Part shown: positions 44,159-53,222 of the stretch, one piece after another
How the letters are laid out: each line of letters begins with the position of its first letter
Numbering within the stretch: position 1 is the first letter of the stretch
Origin: a bacterium
GTDB lineage: Bacteria > Planctomycetota > Planctomycetia > Planctomycetales > Planctomycetaceae
Length of the DNA: 64,000 nt
Direction of reading: 5' to 3'
Assembly: GCA_016125225.1 (NCBI GenBank)
Contig: WGME01000001.1
Span: 119,747 to 183,746 of the forward strand
Position numbers and translations under genes: made by a program
Notes under the pieces: generated by a model
What the model was told of the DNA's origin: nothing
Database searches by the model: none
The model's input: only the letters and a program-made list of their open reading frames with translations

Positions 44159-45439
44159 TCAGTGTCCCAAGGTCTGCGGCATCACTGGCAGCAGATTGTC
44201 GCTGTCGTCGAATGCCATCGGCAGGGGTTCCGAGACGGCGCTTAATGTCGAACGCTCAGACAATTCAGAAAGATAGGCTTCACTCACCAGGCATTCCGCG
44301 AGGTGCAAGGTGTCGCTGATGTGCATGACCCGCGCCGCCGGGGGTTCCACCAGGCCAATGGTCTGCAGCGCCGCCGTGATGACTTCGGCATCGGTCTCAT
44401 AAGCAATCGGGAGCATGGCGGCTGTCGGATGTAAACCGGTGATGCAGTTGATCGCGGTGATCTTGCGATCGACAGCATCAATCGTCCGCTGATTGGTGAA
44501 TTCGCTGAGCCCAATGCCCGTGGCGTTGCCGTGCGTTTCTTCCGTCAGTCCGCGCACAAAAATGCGGCGGCAATTAGCCCGGTCGCGACTGGTGGCGGCG
44601 TGATCATTGAACTTGCGACCCACCACATTGGTATCCAGTCCCGTGCCGGAAATGTTTTTGCCAATCTGATCGATAATCAACAGATCGCAACTGTCGAACG
44701 GCAAGCGAGGCAGCCAATCATTGGCGATCTTCAGAAGTTCGGTTTCGCGGGCGAGGAATTGATCCGGTGGCACCGCTTCGATGAGTGCCGTTTCATCGTA
44801 AGCATTCTCCACGATGGCCAGTCCCGCACACACGCGGCACTTTTTGATCACCGATTGAGCAACGGCGGTAATGATCTCCATGAAGCTGTAGTTCGCAATG
44901 GCACGATGATAAATTTTGGCCCCCTCATGCTTGCCGAGGCCGATGAGCATCATCTTGTGCAGTCCCGATTCGACATCGCCCACGAAGCCGGTATGCGGTT
45001 TCACGCGACCCGCGACAATCACATGATCGGCTTGGGATGCATGCTTATCGAAATGGACGGGAATGCCCTGCGGCGTTTGATCGACAATGACGGTTTCCAT
45101 CGAGGCCCGCAGATCACAGCCCATGGTTTCCGCGGTGATACCGTAACCCGCGAGGATCTCCGCCTGTCCGGCTGCCGTGCCACCGCCGTGGCTGCCCATC
45201 GCGGGGACAACAAAGGGAACACCGCCGAGCGACTTGACATGCTCGACAATCGCTTTGGTGATCTTCGCAATGTTCGCAATGCCCCGGCTACCGGCGGTGA
45301 TGGCCACGGTCTGGCCCGGCTGAATCACACGGCCCAGATTCAACCGCTGTAATTGCAGGCCGGTCTCGGCAGCAGGGTTTTCGAGACGTGGACTGTCAAA
45401 CGTCTGCTGGAGACGGAACATGCGAGGAAATCGCGACAT
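44159..45439 (-). CDS. LarA-like (DUF2088) nickel-pincer racemase homolog
   Basis: 426 aa. Family of nickel-dependent lactate racemase LarA, which uses a pyridinium-dithioate pincer nucleotide to racemise 2-hydroxy acids. Seen: SRGIANIAKITKAIV near 50-64, VPAMGSHGGGTAAGQ near 80-94, and DHVIVAGRVKPHTGFVGDVESGLHKMMLIGLGKHEGA near 136-172 with candidate catalytic His and Lys. No larB, larC or larE gene (cofactor synthesis) lies in the window. Substrate unknown; several LarA homologs act on acids other than lactate. Confidence 0.85.
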   Translation of the reverse strand: MSRFPRMFRLQQTFDSPRLENPAAETGLQLQRLNLGRVIQPGQTVAITAGSRGIANIAKITKAIVEHVKSLGGVPFVVPAMGSHGGGTAAGQAEILAGYGITAETMGCDLRASMETVIVDQTPQGIPVHFDKHASQADHVIVAGRVKPHTGFVGDVESGLHKMMLIGLGKHEGAKIYHRAIANYSFMEIITAVAQSVIKKCRVCAGLAIVENAYDETALIEAVPPDQFLARETELLKIANDWLPRLPFDSCDLLIIDQIGKNISGTGLDTNVVGRKFNDHAATSRDRANCRRIFVRGLTEETHGNATGIGLSEFTNQRTIDAVDRKITAINCITGLHPTAAMLPIAYETDAEVITAALQTIGLVEPPAARVMHISDTLHLAECLVSEAYLSELSERSTLSAVSEPLPMAFDDSDNLLPVMPQTLGH

Positions 45440-45529
45440 GGCTGGCCGATCCGACAGTGGTCAAAAATCACAGGATTCCCAGCGATCTTACACCGGCCAC
45501 TTGCTAAAAACGACACACCAGACGACCGC

Positions 45530-46993
45530 CTAAAAGCGATGATTGATCTGGAAAATGTACTCAAAGTCAAATGGTTTGTCGGCACCGTCTCGTAATGGCA
45601 GAGTAAACCCATTCCCGATGGTTGTCCGTTCATTGAATTCGAAGGTATTTCCAAGCACGAGATTCAACACATCAACACGGTTCGCGGCATTCCCCAGAAC
45701 TCCGGCGAATGTTTGGTTGAATCCCGGCAATGAGGTGACTTGAAACTCACTGACCGTCAATTGGGCATCTTCCAGCGTGGTAGTATAGTGCAGTTCCATT
45801 GACATCGCCCAACCCGTCAGTCGATGAGGGGCCGCACGTCGAACTAGCCAGTATCCGCCCCCAATGTTTAATCTCATCAGGGCCTGTTCCGAAAATTTTT
45901 CATGGACGACATCTTGCCCCGGAGTTTGATTCGGCGAGTCATAAATCGTCACCGTGCGTTGGGTATCGGCGTCGTTCAACGGAAGATCGAATTGGAGAAA
46001 CGACATCCCGAACCAATTGGTTTTCGGTGTCCATGCAAGCGCCAGAAAGGGCGAGATCTCATAGATTTCGTCCTTGACGAGCGTCTGCACCTCATAGTTC
46101 AAGAAGACCTGCGTATTACCCAGGTTAGTATAAGTTCGATCGCGATAACGGAAATCGGGAGCGGTGGGAGTGTCGAAACCCAGGCCACCAGAGAGGACGA
46201 GTTGATCGGTTTCTAACAACAGGAATTTGGCAATCGCACTGACGCGTTTGAATGTGAGTGCGTAGGCATCCTGTGAGGGATCGAACCGGGAGACGCCGTT
46301 GATCGTGCCGACTTCCAGATTCGGGGTCAGTTCGTAGGCAAAGGGCAAGCGAACCTCAACGGACATCCGCCCTTCAAACATTTGGCGTTCCACGCCATAC
46401 AGAAACCGCTCAATCTCGAACGATTCGTTGTTCTGCCCTCCCACAGCACGGCCATCCAGATCGCTGGCATTGTGCAAATGCGAGTAGCGAAAGTAGACAC
46501 GATCCATCGGTATCGCTGAGTTGTTCTCAGAAATATTCAAGCGAAAACATCCCAGTCCGGGATGTTCGAGAACCGTCGACTGATTCGGATTGCTCCCGGC
46601 CGATGCGCAAGAGGCATCCTGGTTATCGCCAAACATATGTGGCGGTGAAAGTTGGCGGAGTGACGTACCGGCAGCGGCACCTGTTCCCGGCATAGTGGCG
46701 AACGGCCGACCGAACAAACGACTCGCCAGACTGTTTTGACGTGGTGTGGGGTTAAATGGAGACTGCGATAAGTTCGGGGGAGTTGTCAACGCAGGGGGCG
46801 AAACGACTGGAGGAGGCACAGCCGGAAGTCCGCTACCGTCCTGCCACACGATTTCTGTCAGATTCGAACTAGCCTGCGATGTTTCGTTTGACTCAATATC
46901 CTCGACGACTTCGACCGCTGGCAATCGACCAGCAACACCGTAGATCAGCATAGTGCCTACGATCCATAACCATTTTCCTCTTGTGCCATTCAT
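45530..46993 (-). CDS. Outer-membrane beta-barrel protein, paralog A
   Basis: 487 aa. Signal peptide at about 1-26, then a Pro-rich linker (PPVVSPPALTTPPNLSQSPFNP) and SLRQLSPPHMFGDNQDASC near 110-128, followed by a long barrel-type region of alternating strands (GCFRLNISENNSAIPMDRVYFRYSHLHNA...) ending in FDFEYIFQINHRF, an aromatic C-terminus as on outer-membrane barrels. It is 18 bases from its paralog B and shares many blocks (SLRQLS, MFGDNQDA, GCFRLNISENN, TLGNTF/LGNTFEF, PLRDGADKPFD). Family is not named; likely a planctomycete outer-membrane channel. Confidence 0.78.
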   Translation of the reverse strand: MNGTRGKWLWIVGTMLIYGVAGRLPAVEVVEDIESNETSQASSNLTEIVWQDGSGLPAVPPPVVSPPALTTPPNLSQSPFNPTPRQNSLASRLFGRPFATMPGTGAAAGTSLRQLSPPHMFGDNQDASCASAGSNPNQSTVLEHPGLGCFRLNISENNSAIPMDRVYFRYSHLHNASDLDGRAVGGQNNESFEIERFLYGVERQMFEGRMSVEVRLPFAYELTPNLEVGTINGVSRFDPSQDAYALTFKRVSAIAKFLLLETDQLVLSGGLGFDTPTAPDFRYRDRTYTNLGNTQVFLNYEVQTLVKDEIYEISPFLALAWTPKTNWFGMSFLQFDLPLNDADTQRTVTIYDSPNQTPGQDVVHEKFSEQALMRLNIGGGYWLVRRAAPHRLTGWAMSMELHYTTTLEDAQLTVSEFQVTSLPGFNQTFAGVLGNAANRVDVLNLVLGNTFEFNERTTIGNGFTLPLRDGADKPFDFEYIFQINHRF

Positions 46994-47011
46994 TCTTAAG
47001 ACTCTCTGCCG

Positions 47012-48499
47012 TTAATACAGATGGTTGATCTGCAGAATGAATTCGCAGTCGAAGCGTTTATCGGCGGCAGTACGCAGGGGTACAGCAAAGCCCGTCCCGA
47101 TCGAGGTGCGTTCGCGAATGACGAACGTGTTTCCAAGCGTGTAGTTCAACACATCGACCCGATTGGCCACGTTACCGATCGTGATGTCCCCCGCAAGTCC
47201 CAAAGGCAGAACCTGATTGGGATCGGCCGGATTGACGAATTGTGCCCGCAACACCGCATTCCGGGCGTTCTCCAGCGTGGTGGTGTAATGCAGTTCCGAT
47301 GAGATGCGCCAATCGGTAATCCGTCCCTGACGGGCTTTCCAGATGGCAAATCCGGCACCAAGATTCAAACGCAAAAGATCTTGCTGATAGAGATGACTCG
47401 AATCGGTACTGCGGAAATCGTCCGCATTGCTGTTGGGATCGACAGGCTTGGTGACAATCACACCATCGACCCGCGTCGGATTCACCGGCACATCGTACTG
47501 GATAAATCCCTGCACAAAGGTCCGATCAGTCGGCGTCCATCCCATGGCCAGTAACGGCGAAATGTTGACCGTACTGTTCTCCACATAGATATTGCCGCTG
47601 AAATTCAACGGGGTATCGTATGGCGGGGGAACATTCGGATGCGTAAAAGGAAACGTGTCCTGGACCCGCACATCGAGATCCAACCCCGGAGCCGTCGGCA
47701 TGTCGACCGCCACGCCGGCTGAGATCAGAAAGTTTGGTGTTTCATACAGGACCGACTTGTAGATCATGCCAATATTTTTAAGGACATATTCCTGGGTGGT
47801 ATAAGGCAGATTGGTTGCTGATTCCGTCACGTAAATGCTGGGGTCCGGCGTGATTTCGTAAGAGGTGGGAATCCGAACTTCCACAGACGCCCGACCATCG
47901 AACAGGGTCTTTTCCATCCCCCAGATGAAACGATCGACATTCAGATTGTAGAGACCATCCTCTTTGCCAATGATCCGCGTGACATCGAAGTTCAATGAGT
48001 TATGCAAATGGTTATAGCGGAAGTAAACACGGTCGGTGGGAACCGGCGTGTTGTTCTCCGAAATGTTCAAGCGGAAACATCCAAGGGCCGGATGCTCGGC
48101 CGCCAGCACACCGATGCCCAGCAATTCCACCGCACCACACGCCGCGTCCTGGTTATCGCCGAACATGGGACTCTCTGACAGTTGACGCAGAGAAGTGTTC
48201 CGTTTTTGCGGCGACGGCGTCAGGCTGTTATTCGCGAATAAGCGATTGAATAACCCCACGGTGGTCGCGGGGGCTTGTGGCGGCGGAATTGCCGGTCCGC
48301 TAGCCGGTGGAGCCGTATTGATCGCGGGGGCAGGTGGGAGCGGAGTCTGCGGGGCGGGTGCGACCTGTGCCAAGGCATCAACGTCGAGCTCTTGCGAGTT
48401 CGCGGTGCATGAAATCAGCCAGGCCACGAAGACCACGCCAGCAGCCTGCCTCACCGGCATCCAGCAGCGGCGGATTCGTGTGGGCAGTGAGGCAGTCAT
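47012..48499 (-). CDS. Outer-membrane beta-barrel protein, paralog B
   Basis: 495 aa from the ATG at 48499; a longer frame upstream is possible but lacks a better signal. Signal sequence with Ala/Cys-rich core (VVFVAWLISCTANSQ), a Pro/Ala linker (APAPQTPLPPAPAINTAPPASGPAIPPP), then SLRQLSESPMFGDNQDAACG and the same barrel blocks as paralog A, ending FDCEFILQINHLY. The two genes are a tandem duplication that has diverged widely. Both face away from the cytochrome pair across a 458-base gap. Confidence 0.78.
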   Translation of the reverse strand: MTASLPTRIRRCWMPVRQAAGVVFVAWLISCTANSQELDVDALAQVAPAPQTPLPPAPAINTAPPASGPAIPPPQAPATTVGLFNRLFANNSLTPSPQKRNTSLRQLSESPMFGDNQDAACGAVELLGIGVLAAEHPALGCFRLNISENNTPVPTDRVYFRYNHLHNSLNFDVTRIIGKEDGLYNLNVDRFIWGMEKTLFDGRASVEVRIPTSYEITPDPSIYVTESATNLPYTTQEYVLKNIGMIYKSVLYETPNFLISAGVAVDMPTAPGLDLDVRVQDTFPFTHPNVPPPYDTPLNFSGNIYVENSTVNISPLLAMGWTPTDRTFVQGFIQYDVPVNPTRVDGVIVTKPVDPNSNADDFRSTDSSHLYQQDLLRLNLGAGFAIWKARQGRITDWRISSELHYTTTLENARNAVLRAQFVNPADPNQVLPLGLAGDITIGNVANRVDVLNYTLGNTFVIRERTSIGTGFAVPLRTAADKRFDCEFILQINHLY

Positions 48500-48957
48500 A
48501 ACGGAGACTACACCTTGGGGTTTGGAGCAAATGGCCCATCGCGACCGCAACGGGATTCGTCAAACTGTAACGGTTGTCAGGAATTCATCGGATACAGGGG
48601 TTCTGCAGTGTCGCTACGACACTCGCCACCGGCAGAGTTTCCAGAACCCTCAAAGTTTGACACACCAGCCCACTGCGTCAGACATAACCCCTACACCACC
48701 AGGAAAAACAGGAAAGACAGGGAAAGTTTCCTGAATGACGCAGCGGGAGAGTCTCAAAATCGATTGCCGTTTGCTGTGCTGGTCTCACGGTTCGTTTTCT
48801 GTGACCGGCAATTTCGGCGGGGTTTCTTGGGTTCTGATCCAGTTGACCGAGGGCTGGTTGAGTTGCCGTGGTCAGGCCTCCGATATGCGATTCAGGCTGA
48901 AGGAACAGTCTTCAACTGACAGGGAAGGACCGCGCTCTGACGGGAGACATTGCACAC
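48500..48957. other. Divergent intergenic region between barrel and cytochrome genes
   Basis: 458 bases with no trusted frame. It must hold the promoters of both tandem pairs. I see no strong dyad operator and no confident -35/-10 box. Confidence 0.5.
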
Positions 48958-50403
48958 ATGCCGACGTTGCCAGCGACTGCCTGCTCTGTCGCCCTGTCGC
49001 TGGGGATATGCCTGTCGGTGTTGGGGACCACGGTCCACGCTCAGTTGCCCCCTTCACCAGACAGTCTGGCAACCGGGGCTCAGCGCTACCTCGGAGCGGC
49101 ATCGTGTGCGGCGAGCAACTGTCATGGCGGCACAACACTTCCGGATTCTGGCCCCAAGTATGCGGCCCATCGCATCTGGATCAAAGACGATCCCCACTCG
49201 CGTGCCTATGAAGTCTTGTGCGACGAACGCTCACAGCGGATGACAGCCCGACTCGGCTGGCAACCGGCGCACAAAGAAGCCCGTTGTCTGGCCTGTCACG
49301 CTGTTGCGGAAAACCCCTCGCACACATTCTCTTCATCGTTTCAGGTCTCCGATGGCGTGTCGTGTGAGGCCTGTCACGGCCCGGCTGAGCAATGGCTTGA
49401 TGATCATAGCCGCCCGCAGATCTGGCATGCTTTGACCGTGGCTGAAAAAGAGCGGCGGGGCTTCCGTTCGCTGGAACCACTGGAACTGCGAGCCAAGTTT
49501 TGTGTCACCTGTCACGTAGGGGCTACCGATCGCGAAGTCAATCACGACATGATCGCCGCGGGGCATCCTCGGTTGGCGTTTGAGTATGCCGGTTACTCCG
49601 CCATTCTGAAGAAGCACTGGCGATTGGAAGATGACCAGTTCCAGGCAAGCGGCGAGATTGGCACCGCCCACGCATCGACCATGCTAGACACTCAACTCTG
49701 GTTGATCGGGCAAGTGGCGACTGTCCGTGCGACTCTCGAACTGACGCGTCACCGGGCCGAGAGCTCAGAAAAACCCTGGCCCGAATTCGCCGAGTACCGT
49801 TGCTTTGCGTGTCATCAATCACTGACAGCCGAGGGTAGCCCCAAGTCTTTCATCGATTGGGCCAACAACCCCGCCTTGTGGGACGTCGATCGTGCCGGGG
49901 TCATGCCCTGGCAACCCGCGTCACTCGGAGCGATCGGTTTTATCGAACCCGAGCCACCGTTGGTCGTTGGTCCGTTGCGACAGTTGCGGAGCGAGCTGGG
50001 CAACTGGCATCCCGATCGTGGCATCACCACACAGCAGGCAACCGCAGCTCTGCAAGCCCTAGATCACCTCACGTTGACGAGCCAGGATGTTGCTACACCA
50101 GTCCGAGTGCTCAACCGTGTCGGAGCCAAAGAAAACCATGTCGAGCGTGACTGGGAACATGCGATGCAGGCCTATCTCGCCGTGGCCGCATTAAGCCCCG
50201 CGACCTCGAAACGCCAACCCGAATTTCTGGCTCAAGTTGAGATCCTGCGGCAGGCCCTACGCTTCAAGGCTGGCACCGACAGCCCCGGACAGTATGATGA
50301 GTCGCGTGGACAAACGATCCGGGCGGCACTCGACCGTCTTCACGAACTGGCTTCGACCAGCCCCACAGACACAGTGCCACCCCCACCCACACGTCAGCCG
50401 TAA
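48958..50403 (+). CDS. Pentahaem cytochrome c, paralog 1
   Basis: 481 aa, exported (signal peptide about 1-28). Five haem-attachment sites: a C-x4-C-H at 50-56 (CAASNCH) and four CxxCH at 110-114 (CLACH), 136-140 (CEACH), 182-186 (CVTCH) and 282-286 (CFACH). The arrangement of the first four resembles the cytochrome c554-like multihaem family. Distal His candidates lie in NHDMIAAGHPRLAF near 195. Such proteins pass electrons in the periplasm. The C-terminal third has no haem site. The ATG has a GGGAGA site upstream. Paralog 2 follows 40 bases downstream. Confidence 0.93.
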   Translation: MPTLPATACSVALSLGICLSVLGTTVHAQLPPSPDSLATGAQRYLGAASCAASNCHGGTTLPDSGPKYAAHRIWIKDDPHSRAYEVLCDERSQRMTARLGWQPAHKEARCLACHAVAENPSHTFSSSFQVSDGVSCEACHGPAEQWLDDHSRPQIWHALTVAEKERRGFRSLEPLELRAKFCVTCHVGATDREVNHDMIAAGHPRLAFEYAGYSAILKKHWRLEDDQFQASGEIGTAHASTMLDTQLWLIGQVATVRATLELTRHRAESSEKPWPEFAEYRCFACHQSLTAEGSPKSFIDWANNPALWDVDRAGVMPWQPASLGAIGFIEPEPPLVVGPLRQLRSELGNWHPDRGITTQQATAALQALDHLTLTSQDVATPVRVLNRVGAKENHVERDWEHAMQAYLAVAALSPATSKRQPEFLAQVEILRQALRFKAGTDSPGQYDESRGQTIRAALDRLHELASTSPTDTVPPPPTRQP

Positions 50404-50442
50404 CGTCTCCATCAGAACTCTGTTGAGCGGGAAGAAACAGAC

Positions 50443-52137
50443 ATGCATGGCTGGTGCCGATCGATCTGCCGGTCTCTCTGTGCCGTGGTGCTGGCGTGGC
50501 CCTGCCTCTCGCTGAACGCACAGGAAGCCATTGACGCCGCAGCGGGGACCACCATCGGCCGGGGATTTGGCGGCATCGATAACTGCGGCATCTGTCATAG
50601 CTCTGGGAACGAGCAGCCAAACCAGTTCAAGCCAATTGATGACTATGTGCTGCTGAATGAATCGCAGATCTGGACCAGAGATGACAAGCATCAGGATGCG
50701 TTCGCCGTGCTGGTCGGTAGTCCGCGCATAGCCCGGATGGAAAAGCTGCTGGGTTGGCAACCCGGTCAGGCGGCCCGCGACAAGCGTTGCCTTTCGTGCC
50801 ATGTGGGCTTGCCCCTTGATGCGTTGCCGAACGAGTCGCCGGACCACCCGCATCTCATTCCCGCAGCGTTGCTGTCTGACAGCCGTATCTGGCAAGGCGT
50901 CTCGTGCGAAGTCTGCCACGGTTCCAATAATCCACCCGAAGACCACGCGGGCAAGACCTGGTGGGTCGATGTCCATTGGCGCAAGGTCAATTCCGACGTC
51001 CCTCCCTGGCGGTTCCTTTCTCCAGCCGAAAAACTCCAGGCGGGTTTTACCGATGTTCGCACCCCCAGCACACAGGCTCGGCTCTGTTTGTCGTGCCATA
51101 TTGGCGATGCCGAACAGGGCCGCGTGTTGACTCACGATATGTATGCCGCGGGACATCCTCCGCTGCCCGGCTTTGAACTGGTGACGTTTGCGCAACAGGA
51201 ACCGTTGCACTGGCGCCGGCTGCAAGCGAAGCAGATGTTCGAATCGTTCGATGCCACCTGGAAAGAGCGCACGGGGAAAGCGCTGCTTGATCGTCCTGAT
51301 CAGCTCTATCAAACGAAGCTACTGCTCATCAATGCCCTCGTCAGTCAGCAACAGGCCTGGAAACTGATCGCGGCTCTGACGGAACCCGGCGAGCCTGCCG
51401 ATTCCCTGCCGATGTCGCTTCCGGCTGATGCTCGCCCGCATTGGCCCGAACTGGCGGTGATGGAATGCTATCAATGCCACCACGACCTGCATGAACCGAG
51501 CTGGCGGCAACAACGGCCAGCCGATGCCACACTGCCCATCGGTCGCCCCGGTCAACGCGAATGGCCTCGCATCCTTGCAGAGTTGGCGGCCCAAGCTCTT
51601 GATTCCGCACAGGGAGATGGTGCTCCCGACATCACGCAGACCTGGAAAGAGGTCACGAAGAAGGTAGATGCGGCGATGCTGTCGCGACCGTTTGGTCATC
51701 GCGAGCAATTGCACGATGCCTGCACCGCCGGAGTCACTGTTCTGGACGGGATGATTCAAAGCCTGGAACAAGCGACATGGCAGGCCGACGATGCCTCGCG
51801 ACTCCTCAACCAACTCGCATCCAACCAGCAGCAGCGTCGACTGGAATTCGATTCGGCCCGACAGATCGCCTGGGCAGCCCAGGTCATTTCCGGTGAAATG
51901 ATTCGGTTGAAAGTCACGGAACCGAGCCAGCAACCGCAGTTGATTCAGCCGTTCACAGGCAACGATGTCGCCTGGCTATCGCTACCGTCTCGCAGCGGTG
52001 TCGATACCATCGCCCGTAAGGTAAACGTCATGGGCTCACGCATGAAAGACTTCGAAGTCCACGATATCGACCTGAGCAAGACCCTGCCGCGGATTCTTGA
52101 GTACGAAATCCAGAACGACCAACAGGCGAAGCAGTAG
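50443..52137 (+). CDS. Pentahaem cytochrome c, paralog 2
   Basis: 564 aa, exported (signal peptide about 1-27). Five CxxCH sites: 48-52 (CGICH), 116-120 (CLSCH), 155-159 (CEVCH), 215-219 (CLSCH) and 342-346 (CYQCH). Spacing matches paralog 1, and THDMYAAGHPPLPGFE near 230 is parallel to its NHDMIAAGHPRLAFE. The long C-terminus (about 370-564) is helical and haem-free. A GGAAG site precedes the ATG. Tandem with paralog 1, so probably one transcript; together they could carry up to ten haems. Confidence 0.93.
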   Translation: MHGWCRSICRSLCAVVLAWPCLSLNAQEAIDAAAGTTIGRGFGGIDNCGICHSSGNEQPNQFKPIDDYVLLNESQIWTRDDKHQDAFAVLVGSPRIARMEKLLGWQPGQAARDKRCLSCHVGLPLDALPNESPDHPHLIPAALLSDSRIWQGVSCEVCHGSNNPPEDHAGKTWWVDVHWRKVNSDVPPWRFLSPAEKLQAGFTDVRTPSTQARLCLSCHIGDAEQGRVLTHDMYAAGHPPLPGFELVTFAQQEPLHWRRLQAKQMFESFDATWKERTGKALLDRPDQLYQTKLLLINALVSQQQAWKLIAALTEPGEPADSLPMSLPADARPHWPELAVMECYQCHHDLHEPSWRQQRPADATLPIGRPGQREWPRILAELAAQALDSAQGDGAPDITQTWKEVTKKVDAAMLSRPFGHREQLHDACTAGVTVLDGMIQSLEQATWQADDASRLLNQLASNQQQRRLEFDSARQIAWAAQVISGEMIRLKVTEPSQQPQLIQPFTGNDVAWLSLPSRSGVDTIARKVNVMGSRMKDFEVHDIDLSKTLPRILEYEIQNDQQAKQ

Positions 52138-52146
52138 CATTCGTGT

Positions 52147-53139
52147 TTAGGGCTTCAGCGGCAAATTTGCTAAGAACCGGCTCAACTGAGAATGATAGTG
52201 ATCTGTCGGAGCGTCGTTATGATTGCTTCCTTCGATTACGAAAAACTGCTTGGGTGGATTTGCCGCTGCGAATAATCGCCGAGCCGACTCGATCGAGATC
52301 AAGGTATCGTGATCACCATGACTCATCAGAAGTGGACCAACATAACGCTTGATTGTGACTTCTGAGTTGAGACGATCTGCAACGACCGTCCGCACGAGCC
52401 ATTGAGGGTAATGTTCGTCGGCCACATCTCGGAGTGATGAGAACGTGCTTTCCAGAATCAAAGCCCGGGCTCCATCTTCTGCAGCGAGTTGAACCGCAAC
52501 GGCTCCACCTAAGGAACGACCAAGCAGGACAATCTCTTGGGGTGTACACTCCGACCGTATGGCCAGATAGTTCCGTGCGGCACGAGCATCGCGCAGCACC
52601 CCGTCGATGGTCGGCACACCCTCACTGCGACCGTAACCGCGATAATCAAAGAGCAGCACCGAACATTGATGACGTCGATATAACTCGACCGCTGCACTGG
52701 CAGTCGTGGAAAGATTTCCCGCATTGCCATGCAAGTACAAAATCTGCTCAGTCGCTTTGGGATGCTGCAGATACCAACCATGCAGGCGAAGACCATCCAA
52801 AGATTCAAACCAACAGTCTTCAAACGTGGTTTCCGCAAGCTGCCACGGACCTTGTGGGAATTTGGCAGGAAATAAGGCCAGCATTTCATCGACAGATTTC
52901 GGTGACTCTACCAAAGCCTGTTCACGCAACAGTCGACGTTGTGCCTCGAGTTCCCGATTCGCTTCAGTCAGCTGGCTTTGAAGGAGCACAATTTCGCGAT
53001 CTTGTTCCACCAGTTCCAATCGAAGTTCTTGTTCGGCGTTTGGCGAATCTGACCGATCTGGTTCGGTCATAACAGGAGCCTGAGCGCCACAACCGCAGCT
53101 CAGAAGACCGCCCGCGATGACAAGGAAGGTATGTTTCAT
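52147..53139 (-). CDS. Lipoprotein alpha/beta hydrolase
   Basis: 330 aa. Lipobox LLSC at 12-15 (C15 as lipid anchor), a coiled-coil spacer (about 33-80), then an alpha/beta hydrolase fold: LYLHGNAGNLSTTASAA near 133, VLLFDYRGYGRSEG, the nucleophile motif GRSLGG, MSHGDHD with the catalytic Asp, and GSNHND with His near the end. BAAT/serine-aminopeptidase-like; substrate unknown. The ATG at 53139 has GGGGGAAG upstream. A hairpin separates it from the upstream alaC gene. Confidence 0.9.
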   Translation of the reverse strand: MKHTFLVIAGGLLSCGCGAQAPVMTEPDRSDSPNAEQELRLELVEQDREIVLLQSQLTEANRELEAQRRLLREQALVESPKSVDEMLALFPAKFPQGPWQLAETTFEDCWFESLDGLRLHGWYLQHPKATEQILYLHGNAGNLSTTASAAVELYRRHQCSVLLFDYRGYGRSEGVPTIDGVLRDARAARNYLAIRSECTPQEIVLLGRSLGGAVAVQLAAEDGARALILESTFSSLRDVADEHYPQWLVRTVVADRLNSEVTIKRYVGPLLMSHGDHDTLISIESARRLFAAANPPKQFFVIEGSNHNDAPTDHYHSQLSRFLANLPLKP

Positions 53140-53164
53140 CGCAGAACTTCCCCCTTTAATGCCG

Positions 53165-53192
53165 AAGCCCAGGCATCGCCATGCCTGGGCTT
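53165..53192 (-). terminator. Hairpin after alaC
   Basis: Perfect 12-base stem AAGCCCAGGCAT / ATGCCTGGGCTT with a 4-base loop, just past the alaC stop on the minus strand. No T-run follows, so termination may be partial. Fifth member of the window's AGCCCA-stem family. Confidence 0.65.
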
Positions 53193-53222
53193 CTTGCGAA
53201 TGCTCAATTCTCACGATCAAAA

